Below, one piece after another: positions 1 to 8,157 of a stretch of DNA of 18,107 bases; the stretch's first letter is position 1; each line of letters opens with the position of its first letter. The translations under genes and the position numbers were made by a program. Below the pieces are notes generated by a model. That model did not search any database. It was not told where the DNA came from and worked only from the letters and a program-made list of their open reading frames with translations. This DNA comes from Pleurotus ostreatus/Saccharomyces cerevisiae fusant (lineage: Eukaryota > Opisthokonta). The stretch spans positions 1-18,107 of the forward strand of contig JAMQCK010000664.1 of NCBI GenBank assembly GCA_024196135.1. Direction: 5' to 3'.

Positions 1-284
1 CTTTTGAGCGTTTATTTTTTGGGCTTGCACTTAACAACTTCTTTCTATCGCAGGCGCTTTACGCACCGCCTGTGCGGACCCGAGGAGAAAAAATGGGATT
101 TTTGCCGATTTTATTGCCATTTTTGGAGGCCGTCACAGGAAAGTGGATAAATCCTGGGGGTCCCAAGAGGCCGTTCCAGAAAATGGATGAATTTGGGGGC
201 CGAAGGCCCAAGAAAAAAGTGGATAAATGTGCGCCAAAGCCGGATTTCCCAGGACGGCCTCCATGCGTATATTCCGGGGTCCTA
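1..284. other. Gene-free flank with degenerate direct repeats
   Basis: No recognisable gene. The first 55 bases resemble the end of an intron (pyrimidine-rich, then CGCAG at about 50-54), but no convincing exon follows. From about 129 to 250 there are three imperfect copies of a motif of the type GGCCG-N-AAGTGGATAAAT (near 129, 169 and 199), each followed by a G-rich stretch. The segment ends exactly where similarity to the downstream transposase begins at 285. It may be part of the same transposon debris, but no terminal repeat was found. Confidence 0.4.
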
Positions 285-544
285 GAACACGCCGCCCAGC
301 CTCATACGCATCAAGGTCCAGCAACGCGCGATCGAGCTCTTTGGCAACGATATCGGCACGACGCAGCACCGGTATCACCTGACCGCGAACGAATTCACGT
401 CACTCCGCCGCTCCGTCAACCAAGAACGCGGGATCCCACAGCGCTGCTCCGTGACCGACATTCTAGACGCTTGGTTCGGCACTGGCAATCCTCGCCCCCC
501 TTGTGCTGCACTCTCTGATGCCCTGGTCTACTACAAACCACGCT
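285..544 (+). pseudogene. MULE transposase fragment (internal piece of exon 3)
   Basis: These 260 bases align without gaps to 1551-1810 in exon 3 of the intact MULE gene, with about ten substitutions (roughly 96% identity, counted by eye). In the frame of the intact gene the fragment is open from residue about 220 to 305, the stretch just before the first catalytic aspartate. It ends in a TGA formed at the right-hand junction. Several differences are at third codon positions (for example TTT/TTC and AAC/AAT); two or three change residues. Neither the catalytic core nor the DNA-binding region is present, so the piece cannot be functional alone. It is in direct orientation relative to the full gene, 1266 bp upstream. 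Confidence 0.9.
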
Positions 545-779
545 GAAAAACGAACTCACCCCGCACAATCGGGGCGTGAAGATCGGCGGCGGCGGACGCG
601 TCGACAGACAGAGCGTCGAACAAGCTCGCGAAGCCCGCGGGGAAGCGACATGGGGACTCCGGCGCGATCCCCGTGCTTCTCCCGCCGGCACCATACATCA
701 CAATAGATACAAACAAGCGCGCCCGAGTGCGTCGAGTAGAATACACAAAATACACGTTTTGCGTCCTCCCAGCATAAAC
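545..779. other. 5' flank of the MULE gene
   Basis: This GC-rich stretch lies between the transposase fragment and the ATG of the intact transposase. I see no coding exon and no clear TATA box; an AT-richer patch (AATACACAAAATACACG, about 740-756) lies just upstream of the start. It presumably contains the promoter and 5' leader of the transposase. I could not find the terminal inverted repeat of the element here. Confidence 0.4.
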
Positions 780-3513
780 ATGAACGCCTACGACGCTCTA
801 AAAGCTGGCTCCACAGCCCGGCATGCGCAGCGCACCGTAGCTGGACTGGAGAACCTCCCCCAGCGCCGCCACCATGATCCTGCCAAATTCACGATCCCAT
901 CAAAACTCAAAGTTTCCCCCGACACCCGTCAAGCAATTGAATCATATTGTGATGTCCTCGGGCTCGACCAGCACTTATACAACGAGTCTGTCGCTTCACA
1001 AGGTTCAATAACGGCTGAAAGGCTGTTATATGCGCTGATAGCAACTCAGATTCGGCGTGGGACCTCTTCACCGCGCTGAACCTCTACATTCCCAGAAGTC
1101 AGGGCAGGAAGGACCGGGATGACACCCGCCACACGACGAACAAGTATTCCGTCATCGATACGAAGTCCAATAAGCTCAGCGGTGAATTCGGTCATTACAC
1201 CCGGATCTCACGCGACTTCCAATGTCAGTCCGGGAAAGATCATTCCCACGTCGGGGAGAACGCTGGCAAGCGAAAGGAGGGCGGCCGTCAGATGGCTTGG
1301 CCCGACATAGGCTGCACAAGCTGGGTCCGCCTCACCACCTTGCATGATGGTCGCCAAGGTATGCACCGAGCTGCTGAGCGCGTGCCTGGCGCTGATTGCG
1401 CTTGTAAGGCGGTGCAGTTGTGATGATCTACTTCATTGGCGGCATCCTGGATCACACGGATGAGTGTAACGACATTCAGGAGCTTCCCCGCACTCCGCGC
1501 CTCCCCCTCGAAACCGGACTTCGTAACTACGCGCTCAGTCTGCTTCGTGAGAACACGCCGCCCAGCCTCATACGCATCAAGGTCCAGCAACGCGCAATCG
1601 AGCTCTTCGGCAACGATATCGGCACGACGCAGCACCGGTATCACCTGACCGCGAATGAATTCACGTCACTCCGCCGCTCCGTCAACCAAGAACGCGGGAT
1701 CCCACAGCGCTGCTCAGTGACCGACAATCTGGACGCTTGGTTCGGCACTGGCAATCCTCGCCCCCCTTGTGCTGCGATCTCCGATGCCCTGGTCTACTAC
1801 AAGCCACGCTTCGAGCACGAGAAGCACGGCCGCTTCGAGATCATCCTGTCAACACCGGAGCAACGTGCCGCTGCCATCAACCTCGCTCACAAGCAACAGT
1901 TATTCATGGATCTCACTTTCGGAGTTTGCTCTTCGCGCTTCCTCGTGCTTATTCTGCTCGCTCGCACTCCTGACGGCAAGGGTCTTCCTATCGCTACGAT
2001 GCTATTTACTGCGCTCCCTGACGCCAAGGCCGTGCACGCAAGCTACGACACGGCGATCATCACGAAGCTTCTGACGAAGTTCCGTGATGTGATCGGAATC
2101 ACCGCCGATAACTCCGTATTCACGCCCGCAGTCGTGATGACCGACAACGACGCGCGCGAGCAAAAGGCACTCACCACAGTCTGGCCTAACGTGCACCTCA
2201 TGGTCTGCATTTTCCACATCTGGCAGGCATGGCGCAACAAGCTCACACTGGCACTGGCGAGTGTGCCGAAAGGTCCTGATCGGCAGGAGATCCGAGGCGA
2301 GATCGCGCAGCTGCTGATGCGCTTGATCCGCGAGATCAACACGCATGATGCCGCGATCAGCGCTGTTCAAGTGCTCCGAGCGCGCTTCGAGGCACTCTCT
2401 CGGTGGCGTCCTCTGCTCAAAAAGAAGCAAGGTCAGGCTGGCCTTTCGTTCATCATATACCTCGAAACAAGCTACATGGTCGAACCCGTCTGGAAGACGT
2501 GGTCACCCGCCGCTGCCACAGATGCGGCGCGCATCATGAATATCCCAATCGGGAAGGTCGCGCGCACGAACAATCCCCTCGAAACCTTTAATGGTCGACT
2601 TAAGAATACGTACATACGCCCTTACACCACATCGGGACGTCTTCCGCGCGCAGACATTTGGATTCAGATCTATATTACCAAAGTCGTCCCCGACCTTTTC
2701 GAAGCAATCCGCCGCCAGGGTGTGCTGAACGACTATCGCGCGCAACTTCGGCAGGTCTCCGGCAACCAGCCTGCCGCGCACGTGGCGCCGATCATTGCGG
2801 CACATGAGTCCTCGGCCGACTCAGTGCCTGCAACAGCGGCCGGCGCTGATTTGGAGAATCTCCTGCACGAGATGGTCAACGACGAGGGGGATGGGACCGA
2901 GGAATCTGCGGCAGCCGAAACGGAGGAGGAGGAGGAGGTGCTCATGGAGGAGGACGCGGGCGCATCTGATGCGCCATGCGACCCACCTGACAGCGCTTCT
3001 TCCGGCGGGTCAGAGCACATGTCTGCTGATGTCAGTGACATTGCGACTGCAAATGACAGCCGCCGAGAGTCCTGTGCGCTTGCCAACAGCAGCAGCATAT
3101 ACGACGACGACGAGCGCGCTCTATCTGCCACCGACATCAGGCCTGATTTGGACAGCCCTGCCAGCAGTAGCGCGCCACTGTCCGACCTCGACGCGCACGC
3201 TTCCCGTGATGTCGCGATAGCAATCGGACAGCTCAGCAAGCTCGAAGATGATCAGCTGGCAATTATGCGTCCGCTGATCCGAGAACACCCCGCAACGGCA
3301 ACGTACCTCCAGCAGTTCATCAGCCCCAATCTGGCTCGTCGATTGGAGTTTGAGGTGTCCTCAACCAGCCTTCGGAGTACAGCACGCACGCAGGACAGGG
3401 AATGGTCCATGATTGAGCATGAGGGCAGCGACAGTGCAGTTGATGCTCCTGTCCTCAGAGCCCTGAGTCCCCAGCGGAAGGAAGCTCGGAAGCAGGCACA
3501 CGGGATCAGATAG
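780..3513 (+). CDS. Mutator-like (MULE) DDE transposase, 3 exons, 872 aa
   Basis: Predicted cut-and-paste transposase of the Mutator superfamily, acting on its own element's ends in the nucleus. Exons are 780-985, 1042-1358 and 1418-3513. Intron 1 (56 nt, GTCTGT...TAG) and intron 2 (59 nt, GTATGC...CTGAT...GCAG) restore one continuous frame across two internal frame breaks. The N-terminal half (residues about 95-190) has spaced Cys/His residues (FQC, IGC, DHTDEC) like a degenerate WRKY/FAR1-type zinc DNA-binding domain. The MULE core follows: D339 in FMDLTFG, D417 in MTDND, C438-x2-H441 in CIFH, and E563 in TNNPLETF, matching the DDE triad and CxxH motif. The C-terminal third is acidic and low-complexity (five Glu in a row), then ends at TAG. 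There is no internal stop, so it looks potentially active. An inverted repeat TTGTATT/AATACAA lies just after the stop. Terminal inverted repeats and target duplication were not located. Confidence 0.92.
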
Positions 3514-3855
3514 ACTTGTATTGTACTTTATTCATCACGACCTCGTAATACAAAATGACGTCACAGCGCGAGCTAGCATTTCCCGGCGATCCAGTCGGCC
3601 TAGCTGCAGGCCAGTGGAGGTCGAGTGAGGGGGGCGGAGAGGTGGTACAAGGGCCGCGCTTCAGCGCAGGTCCTTGCCGACCACCTCGCAGCCCCCATCG
3701 CAAGACCGACACTGCCTCAGCGTTGGCCGAGCAGGCGCCGGGGAATGCGCAGCAAGCGCCTCGGGATTTGCCACGTGTGGGCACGAACTCCGGGAAATGA
3801 CATCATCGTTTCCCAGGTCTTCCGCCGCGACTCAGCCGCGACATTGATTGTCGAA
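3514..3855. other. 3' flank of MULE gene; CRE-like site and short inverted repeats
   Basis: No gene seen. TTGTATT at 3516-3522 pairs with AATACAA at 3547-3553 and may form a small hairpin around the transcript end. A perfect 8-bp palindrome TGACGTCA (CRE/ATF-CREB consensus) is at 3556-3563, and a related TGACATCA is at 3798-3805. GGGAAA (3792-3797) and TTTCCC (3809-3814) form a further inverted pair. Whether any of these sites acts as a regulator cannot be told from sequence. Confidence 0.4.
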
Positions 3856-4169
3856 AGGGAAGGGGGTGTGGGGGAAAACCGTAGGTTTCCCCCACTCGTA
3901 CATACACATGAAAAGTATTTGCGCTGTACCTACTCATGGATCGTCCCAAGGGAAGGGGGTGTGGGGGAAAACCGTAGGTTTCCCCCACTCCGAGGACCTC
4001 GGAAGTAGCATTGTGTCATCCTGATTACATGATCGACGCGGCAGCGCCAGGGAAGGGGGTGTGGGGGAAACCGTAGGTTTCCACCACTGCGTGGAAAACA
4101 CATGAAGGGCATACACCCAGCTGAGTCGGAAGGGAAGGGGGTCTGGGGGCAACCTACGGTTTCCCCCAG
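3856..4169 (+). repeat. Four dispersed copies of a 40-nt G-rich hairpin repeat
   Basis: Copies lie at 3856-3897, 3949-3990, 4049-4088 and 4131-4169, spaced 93, 100 and 82 bp. Each begins AGGGAAGGGGGT and carries a hairpin with GGGGGAAACC and GGTTTCCCCC arms around a 3-nt loop. Copies 1-3 have loop GTA. In copy 4 the loop is TAC, its reverse complement, while the outer flank keeps its orientation. Spacers 1-2 and 3-4 both contain ACACATGAA followed by similar sequence, so the four copies may come from two duplications of a two-copy block. Copy 3 has one A fewer and a C-to-A change in the right arm. No coding potential is apparent. This could be a miniature element or an expanded minisatellite. 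Confidence 0.85.
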
Positions 4170-4173
4170 AAAG

Positions 4174-4323
4174 CCCTCCGCAGGAGCCTCCGGAGGACCG
4201 TCGGAGACGCCTCTCCGGCGAGGAGCCATCGGAGATGCCCCGCCGGCGAGGCGTTAGCCGTCCGGCGCTTGAGGACCCAGCCTTCCGGCGCTTGAGGACG
4301 GGGTCCAGGGGCAGAGCCCCTGG
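4174..4323. repeat. Cluster of GC-rich palindromes and short tandem repeats
   Basis: Directly after the fourth hairpin copy there is a patchwork of short repeats. It holds a 10-bp perfect palindrome CCTCCGGAGG (4187-4196), two tandem units of about 28 bp built on TCGGAGA-GCC-C-CCGGCGAGG (about 4198-4255), and two copies of TCCGGCGCTTGAGGAC about 24 bp apart (4261-4276 and about 4284-4299). It ends in the perfect hairpin CCAGGGGCAGAGCCCCTGG (4305-4323; 8-bp stem, AGA loop). The last part looks like intergenic repeats I associate with high-GC actinobacterial genomes; that comparison is from memory. No gene is encoded here. Confidence 0.7.
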
Positions 4324-4544
4324 TTGTCACGGCCAACGCCGTCTCGACCTCCTGAATTTCCTAGGTGATAGATACGACTGCTAAAGTGACCCTACGTACT
4401 ACGCTTCCCTCGACGTTCCCGCTCCCTCCTGTCTGCGCCCTCAAGAAAAAAAACCCCCGAGCCTAAAAAACCTCCGCCCAGACCGCCGCCCGATCCCTCC
4501 TCCAAATACCGCCGGCGCCGTCACGTGCCGTGCTCTGTTTGACA

Positions 4545-4556
4545 GGTCACGTGACC
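4545..4556. promoter_or_regulatory. Palindromic CACGTG (E-box-like) site
   Basis: GGTCACGTGACC is a perfect 12-bp palindrome centred on CACGTG, the bHLH E-box core. A second CACGTG lies at 4522-4527. They sit just upstream of the F-box remnant and overlap what looks like the last bases of an intron (CCCTTGCAG ending at 4563), so a regulatory role is speculative. The rest of 4324-4544 holds no gene that I can see; it is mostly C-rich, with an A8 run at 4445. Confidence 0.35.
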
Positions 4557-4563
4557 CTTGCAG

Positions 4564-5223
4564 GGGGTGTGTTGCGCCCTCGAAGGAGAGCGCGATGGCA
4601 ATGCGTTCTACGGGCGCGTCAATAACACCAACGGAAAGCCCAAGGACAAGCTCCACCCGTACCTTCAAGCCTTCCTCCACCGCTCCACCTGCACCCTCAC
4701 CTCCCTCGCGCTCGCCAACCTCGCCCTCTACCCACCCGAGCTCTTCAGAATACTGCTGCTTGTCCCCTCCGTGCACACCCTGCATCTCAAGGACACCACC
4801 AAGCAGATGGGGGCGGATTTCTGGGCCGTCCTCGGACAGCGTGGGCCCCGCGGGCGGCCGGTCTTCGTGCCCTGCCTGCGCCACCTAGTCGTGCGCCACG
4901 ACCAGGGGGATGCCGCGGGCAGCACGTTCACCAGCGCGGACGTCGCGGAGATGGTCAATGCGCGGTGGAAAGCCGGCCGGGGCGGTGGGGCGCACATCGA
5001 GGTCGTGCATCGGCGCCAGATCTGTCAGCCGTCGAGGATGTTAGCCCAGCAACGGATGGAAATGTGGCAGGGAGGGCAGGGAGGGTCCCATGGCATGCGG
5101 TTCAGGCATTTCAGGTCAAGTAGTTTAGAGCTGCCGGCGCCACGTGAGGCTGCGAGTATTGTGGAACTGGAGCGAACGCAGGCGCGGGACGACCTGAGAT
5201 TGGTGTACGTGGAGATGCCGTAG
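4564..5223 (+). pseudogene. 5'-truncated F-box/LRR-type protein gene (C-terminal part)
   Basis: An open frame of 219 codons begins right after an acceptor-like CCCTTGCAG and ends at TAG 5221-5223. It starts without an ATG; the first in-frame ATG (about 4807) lies inside the conserved part, and an in-frame TGA sits at 4552. The protein has leucine-rich repeat-like segments (STCTLTSLALANL, PSVHTLHLKD, PCLRHLVV) followed by a motif FTSADVAEMVNARWK. This layout is typical of the C-terminal half of basidiomycete F-box proteins, which choose substrates for SCF ubiquitin ligases. The same layout (CTIRHLSLSRL, LRSLHLDR, LRRLVIES, TSDILYMIDSRW) appears in the gene at 8936-10532, so the two are probably paralogues. 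No F-box exon is present upstream, where repeats lie instead. I therefore call it a remnant, although a distant 5' exon cannot be excluded. Confidence 0.65.
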
Positions 5224-5457
5224 GGGACGCGGACTGAGCTCGAGGAATGTCTTTCTCTCCTGGGGGGGGAGGAGTCTATGAGCGTGCGGACGGAGGTCCT
5301 GTGAATGACGATGTTGACAGAACGAACTTGGGCACATAGCGTGCGAGCAGTAAACAGAGCGTGATTCCAGTTAGAGGTACAACGATAGCGATACGTACTG
5401 AGATGACAGACACTAAATTCATAAAACAACACGAAAGATCTTCCACGATAGACCACC

Positions 5458-6649
5458 TTACAGAGACGGAACGGAGATGGGCAACGATTGCTTCCAGGGA
5501 TAGGCGGTGTACTAGATCAATGTCAGTCGGAGAACCGACTGATGCAGCGAGGAGTCCTCTCACCTTCCACAACGCTGCGTACTTCCAGTACAGCATCCAG
5601 GGGCCAATCGTGTTCTTGACGAAGCCGGGCGCGGGCGGGAACTCGCAGCCGGGCGGGAGGTTCTGGACGACGAACGGCAGTGCGAGCTTGTTGTCGTCGG
5701 ACTGCTGGGCCTTGTGCGTCGCCATGTTGACCTCCTGCAGCTCTTCCTCGGACATCTTTGCCTTCAGCTTTGAAAGGGGCGTGTTTTAGAGGTTTTTATG
5801 CGCATATATGCGGTGTAAACGTACCTTCTCAGCGTTCAACGAGTCCAGCTCGTCCGCAAGGTGCTCCATAACCGGGAAGAGGATCTCGTCGATCTGTGTT
5901 GGGTGAAGGAATGAGCTGTCTGCGCGCGAGGGTGTGGGATGCATGTCGTACCTTCGCCCTGAAGGTGGCGCCGTCGAACTTGTCTTCCGTGGTAGACTCA
6001 ATGTACTTGATGAGCTCCTCCAGCTAATGGCCGTCAGCACAGCAGTCATGGCGAGAGAGGAGTGGGACGTACAGGCTGCAGGAACGACTCGTGCTGCTTG
6101 TGGTTCAGCTCCATCGAGCCGGGAATCTTCTTCTCAAGCATCGGGAAAAGCGTCTTCTCCTCAGCCTCATGATGCTCCTGCTCGCCCGGTAAGCATCCTC
6201 TCCCGTATAGCGCAGCCTAGCCACGCACAGCGAGGAATCTGATCGAGAGCGTTGCATATGCGCGGTAGTTCTCAAAGTCGCCCGCCGGGATCTTGTCCGC
6301 GTAGAAGTACGTGCTCTTCCACGCATTCCAGATAATCATATGCATCCACGCCATGGCCCACGCCGTCTTCCCCGACGCAGCAGCCGGCCGGGGGACCTCA
6401 GCCACCTTCCTGCAAGACAAGGTCAGTCAGGGGGAGGGGAATGAGGGGTTCGCCGCCCTCCGTGTACACCACGCACCGAATCTTCGCGACCTCCGCCAGC
6501 ACAGCGGCATCGCTGAACTTGCTCTTGCTCATAACAGGGTCCGTCGACATGATGAGGGCGACGTTCGCGGTGGGGAGCGTGTTGAGGGTGCGGTAGGCGA
6601 GGAACGCGAGGGCGCCGACGATGATGGAGGTGACGAGCTTGAGGTTCAT
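5458..6649 (-). CDS. Hemerythrin-like (HHE domain) protein with N-terminal membrane anchor, 7 exons, 285 aa
   Basis: Exons in order of transcription are 6649-6477, 6409-6229, 6177-6073, 6023-5952, 5893-5825, 5767-5564 and 5511-5458. All six introns are 49-67 nt GT-AG (donors GTGCGT, GTGCGT, GTACGT, GTACGA, GTACGT, GTGAGA) and splice to one frame. Residues about 6-20 (VTSIIVGALAFLAYR) form a membrane anchor or signal anchor. The four-helix hemerythrin domain spans about 75-195. Candidate di-iron ligands are H81, H120/H121 with E124/E125 (EHHEAEE), H144/H147/E148 (NHKQHE) and H188 (PVMEHLADE), in the expected H-HxxxE-HxxxH/E-H order. A Pro-rich tail and a Trp/Tyr-rich end follow. The family binds O2, NO or iron; the role here is unknown. 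At exon 3 a GAGCAG double acceptor allows an alternative form one residue longer. The 3' end converges on the F-box remnant, 234 bp away. Confidence 0.92.
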
Positions 6650-6768
6650 GACGAAGAAGGGGTCTGAATGGCGCCTAAAGAGCGCGTTGCTGGCCTCGAG
6701 GGCGCGGCCCGCCGAGAGCGTCGTACGCGGCAGCGCGGCGCAACCGCATCATGAGCGCGTAGCTCCAG

Positions 6769-6773
6769 CCAAT
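6769..6773 (-). promoter_or_regulatory. Inverted CCAAT box upstream of the hemerythrin-like gene
   Basis: CCAAT on the plus strand (ATTGG read towards the minus-strand gene) lies about 120 bp upstream of the ATG at 6649, a usual place for a fungal HAP/CBC-complex site. I see no TATA box. The remaining intergenic stretch 6650-7094 (445 bp) holds no convincing gene; an open minus-strand frame across it shows no family signature. Confidence 0.4.
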
Positions 6774-7094
6774 CAGGGCGGCCCATTTGCTCAGCGATTC
6801 TATTGTTCTTGTTCTGGAAGGGTCGCGTGGCGTACCTTGGTGGCGAAGATCGAGTTCGAATCCTCGGCAAGATTCTGATTATTGGTCGCAAGGATGCGGC
6901 GAAAACAATCTGTCCATTGCAGAGAGATAGCGACAACACTACAGTAGAAGACAACTTGAAATAAGGAGGCCCGACAAATTGCACCAATGCAGCCCAAAGA
7001 CGGACAAGGAGGCCCAGAGGAACAAATTTTAAGATCAGTGCAGTCGGCCACGATGGTCGTCCGCCTTGTGAGTAGCTCAGTAAGTATGTGTTGC

Positions 7095-8000
7095 TCATGA
7101 CTGGGAGAAGTCTCCGGCGGCGGCACTGTCAAGGGGTTAGAAGGGGTAAGGGGGACAGAAGAGTGAGACTTACACAACGCCCGTCATGCCGTCGTAGACC
7201 TTGCGGTAAGTACCAAACTTCAAGCTGTGATACAGTCAGACTCGGTAAGGACGTTGATGGGAGGAGCACTCACTATGAGGTGCTACCACCAAGAGCGCCG
7301 GACAAGTCAGCAGAAATGATGCTCTCGCCCGAGTCCGCATCTTCGACGTTGTAGCTCATCGAACCGCTGGGACCGAACGTGATCCTGGACGCCATCGTCA
7401 GCTACGCACCCCAGAAATCCTGACCACTTCAAAACTCACCTCATCGTGTGCAACGTCGTCCGCCCCACGTAGCTCTCCCACGCCGCACTTGGGCACCCGC
7501 CTCCGCACAGCCCACTCTCCACGCCAATCATCCCCTTCCTCGCGGTCAGCGTCACCACCGGTCCTCCCTTCACCGCGTCGAAAATCTGCATCAAGTGGAA
7601 GAAGTTGCTCCCCGTGCCCGTGCCCTCCGCGACGTACTCCTTCCACGAGTATGTGTGCTCCTCGCCCGCGGCCGCGTTATGCGCGCGAAACTCGTTGCGC
7701 TGGCGCGGCGAGTCGAGGTGCTTGGTGTCAAGGTTCTTGGAGCCATCGGCGGAGAGGGTAAATTGGTAGCAGTCGGCGATGCCAAGATTCGCGAAGTCGC
7801 CCGTGCAGGGGTATTCGAGGACGCCTAGGGAAGAGGTGAGTGATGAGAGGGTGGTGCGTTTGGGGAGGAGGCGAACCGGTCATTTGCCACTGCGCTTGGT
7901 TGTCGAAGGCGCGGCCGTACGCAAGCTTGGAGCCGTCGTTGAGAACCTTGGCGGACGCGAACGTCGCGAAGGCGAGAGGCACGGCGGATGAGAACCTCAT
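7095..8000 (-). CDS. Secreted protein with polysaccharide-lyase-like jelly-roll features, 5 exons, 233 aa
   Basis: Exons in order of transcription are 8000-7877, 7824-7440, 7384-7274, 7224-7174 and 7125-7095. Introns are 48-55 nt with GT-AG ends (GTTCGC, GTGAGT, GTGAGT, GTAAGT), and phases agree throughout. Residues 1-17 (MRFSSAVPLAFATFASA) are a clear signal peptide. Four cysteines remain in the mature protein (48, 60, 148, 152), allowing two disulfides. RQRNEFRA (82-89), HTYSWKEY (98-105) and FFHLMQIF (116-123) resemble the R-x-E-x-R and Q-x-H-type strands of beta-jelly-roll polysaccharide lyases (PL7/14/20 group). That is an inference from motif spacing, not a firm family call. The short last exon supplies VAAAGDFSQS and the stop; without it translation would end at the GTAAGT donor. 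It could equally be a non-enzymatic secreted protein of the same fold. Confidence 0.85.
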
Positions 8001-8150
8001 GTTGGAGAGAGTATGGTAAATTCGTAGCGCTTCGAGGTTGCGGTGTTGTGCTTGCGATGCCGCGTCGAGAACTTGTATGTACTTGAGGCTTGTCGAGTTG
8101 TCTTGACTTGCAGGGAGGGGTTGGAATGGATGCGAGCAGGATCGTCTCCG

Positions 8151-8157
8151 TATTTAA
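8151..8157 (-). promoter_or_regulatory. TATA-like box for the secreted-protein gene
   Basis: Read on the minus strand this is TTAAATA, about 150 bp upstream of the ATG at 8000. It would place transcription start near 8120 and leave a leader of roughly 120 nt. Confidence 0.45.

Noticed and set aside
72..518. 148-codon open frame across the MULE fragment
   Set aside because: Over the fragment it runs in a different frame from the transposase, and the rest has no recognisable feature.
3856..4169. Evenly spaced palindromic repeats, considered as a CRISPR array
   Set aside because: This is eukaryotic context with only four copies, unequal spacers of 43-60 nt and similar spacer sequences. It is a dispersed hairpin repeat.
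6856..6866. GTTCGAATCC-like sequence resembling a tRNA B box
   Set aside because: No T-stem pairing around it, no A box at the right distance and no acceptor stem; it is not a tRNA gene.
6646..7098. 150-codon minus-strand frame upstream of the hemerythrin-like gene
   Set aside because: It overlaps the promoter region and is Arg/Pro-rich in its second half. No family signal was seen, and the hemerythrin-like gene has a good start at 6649.
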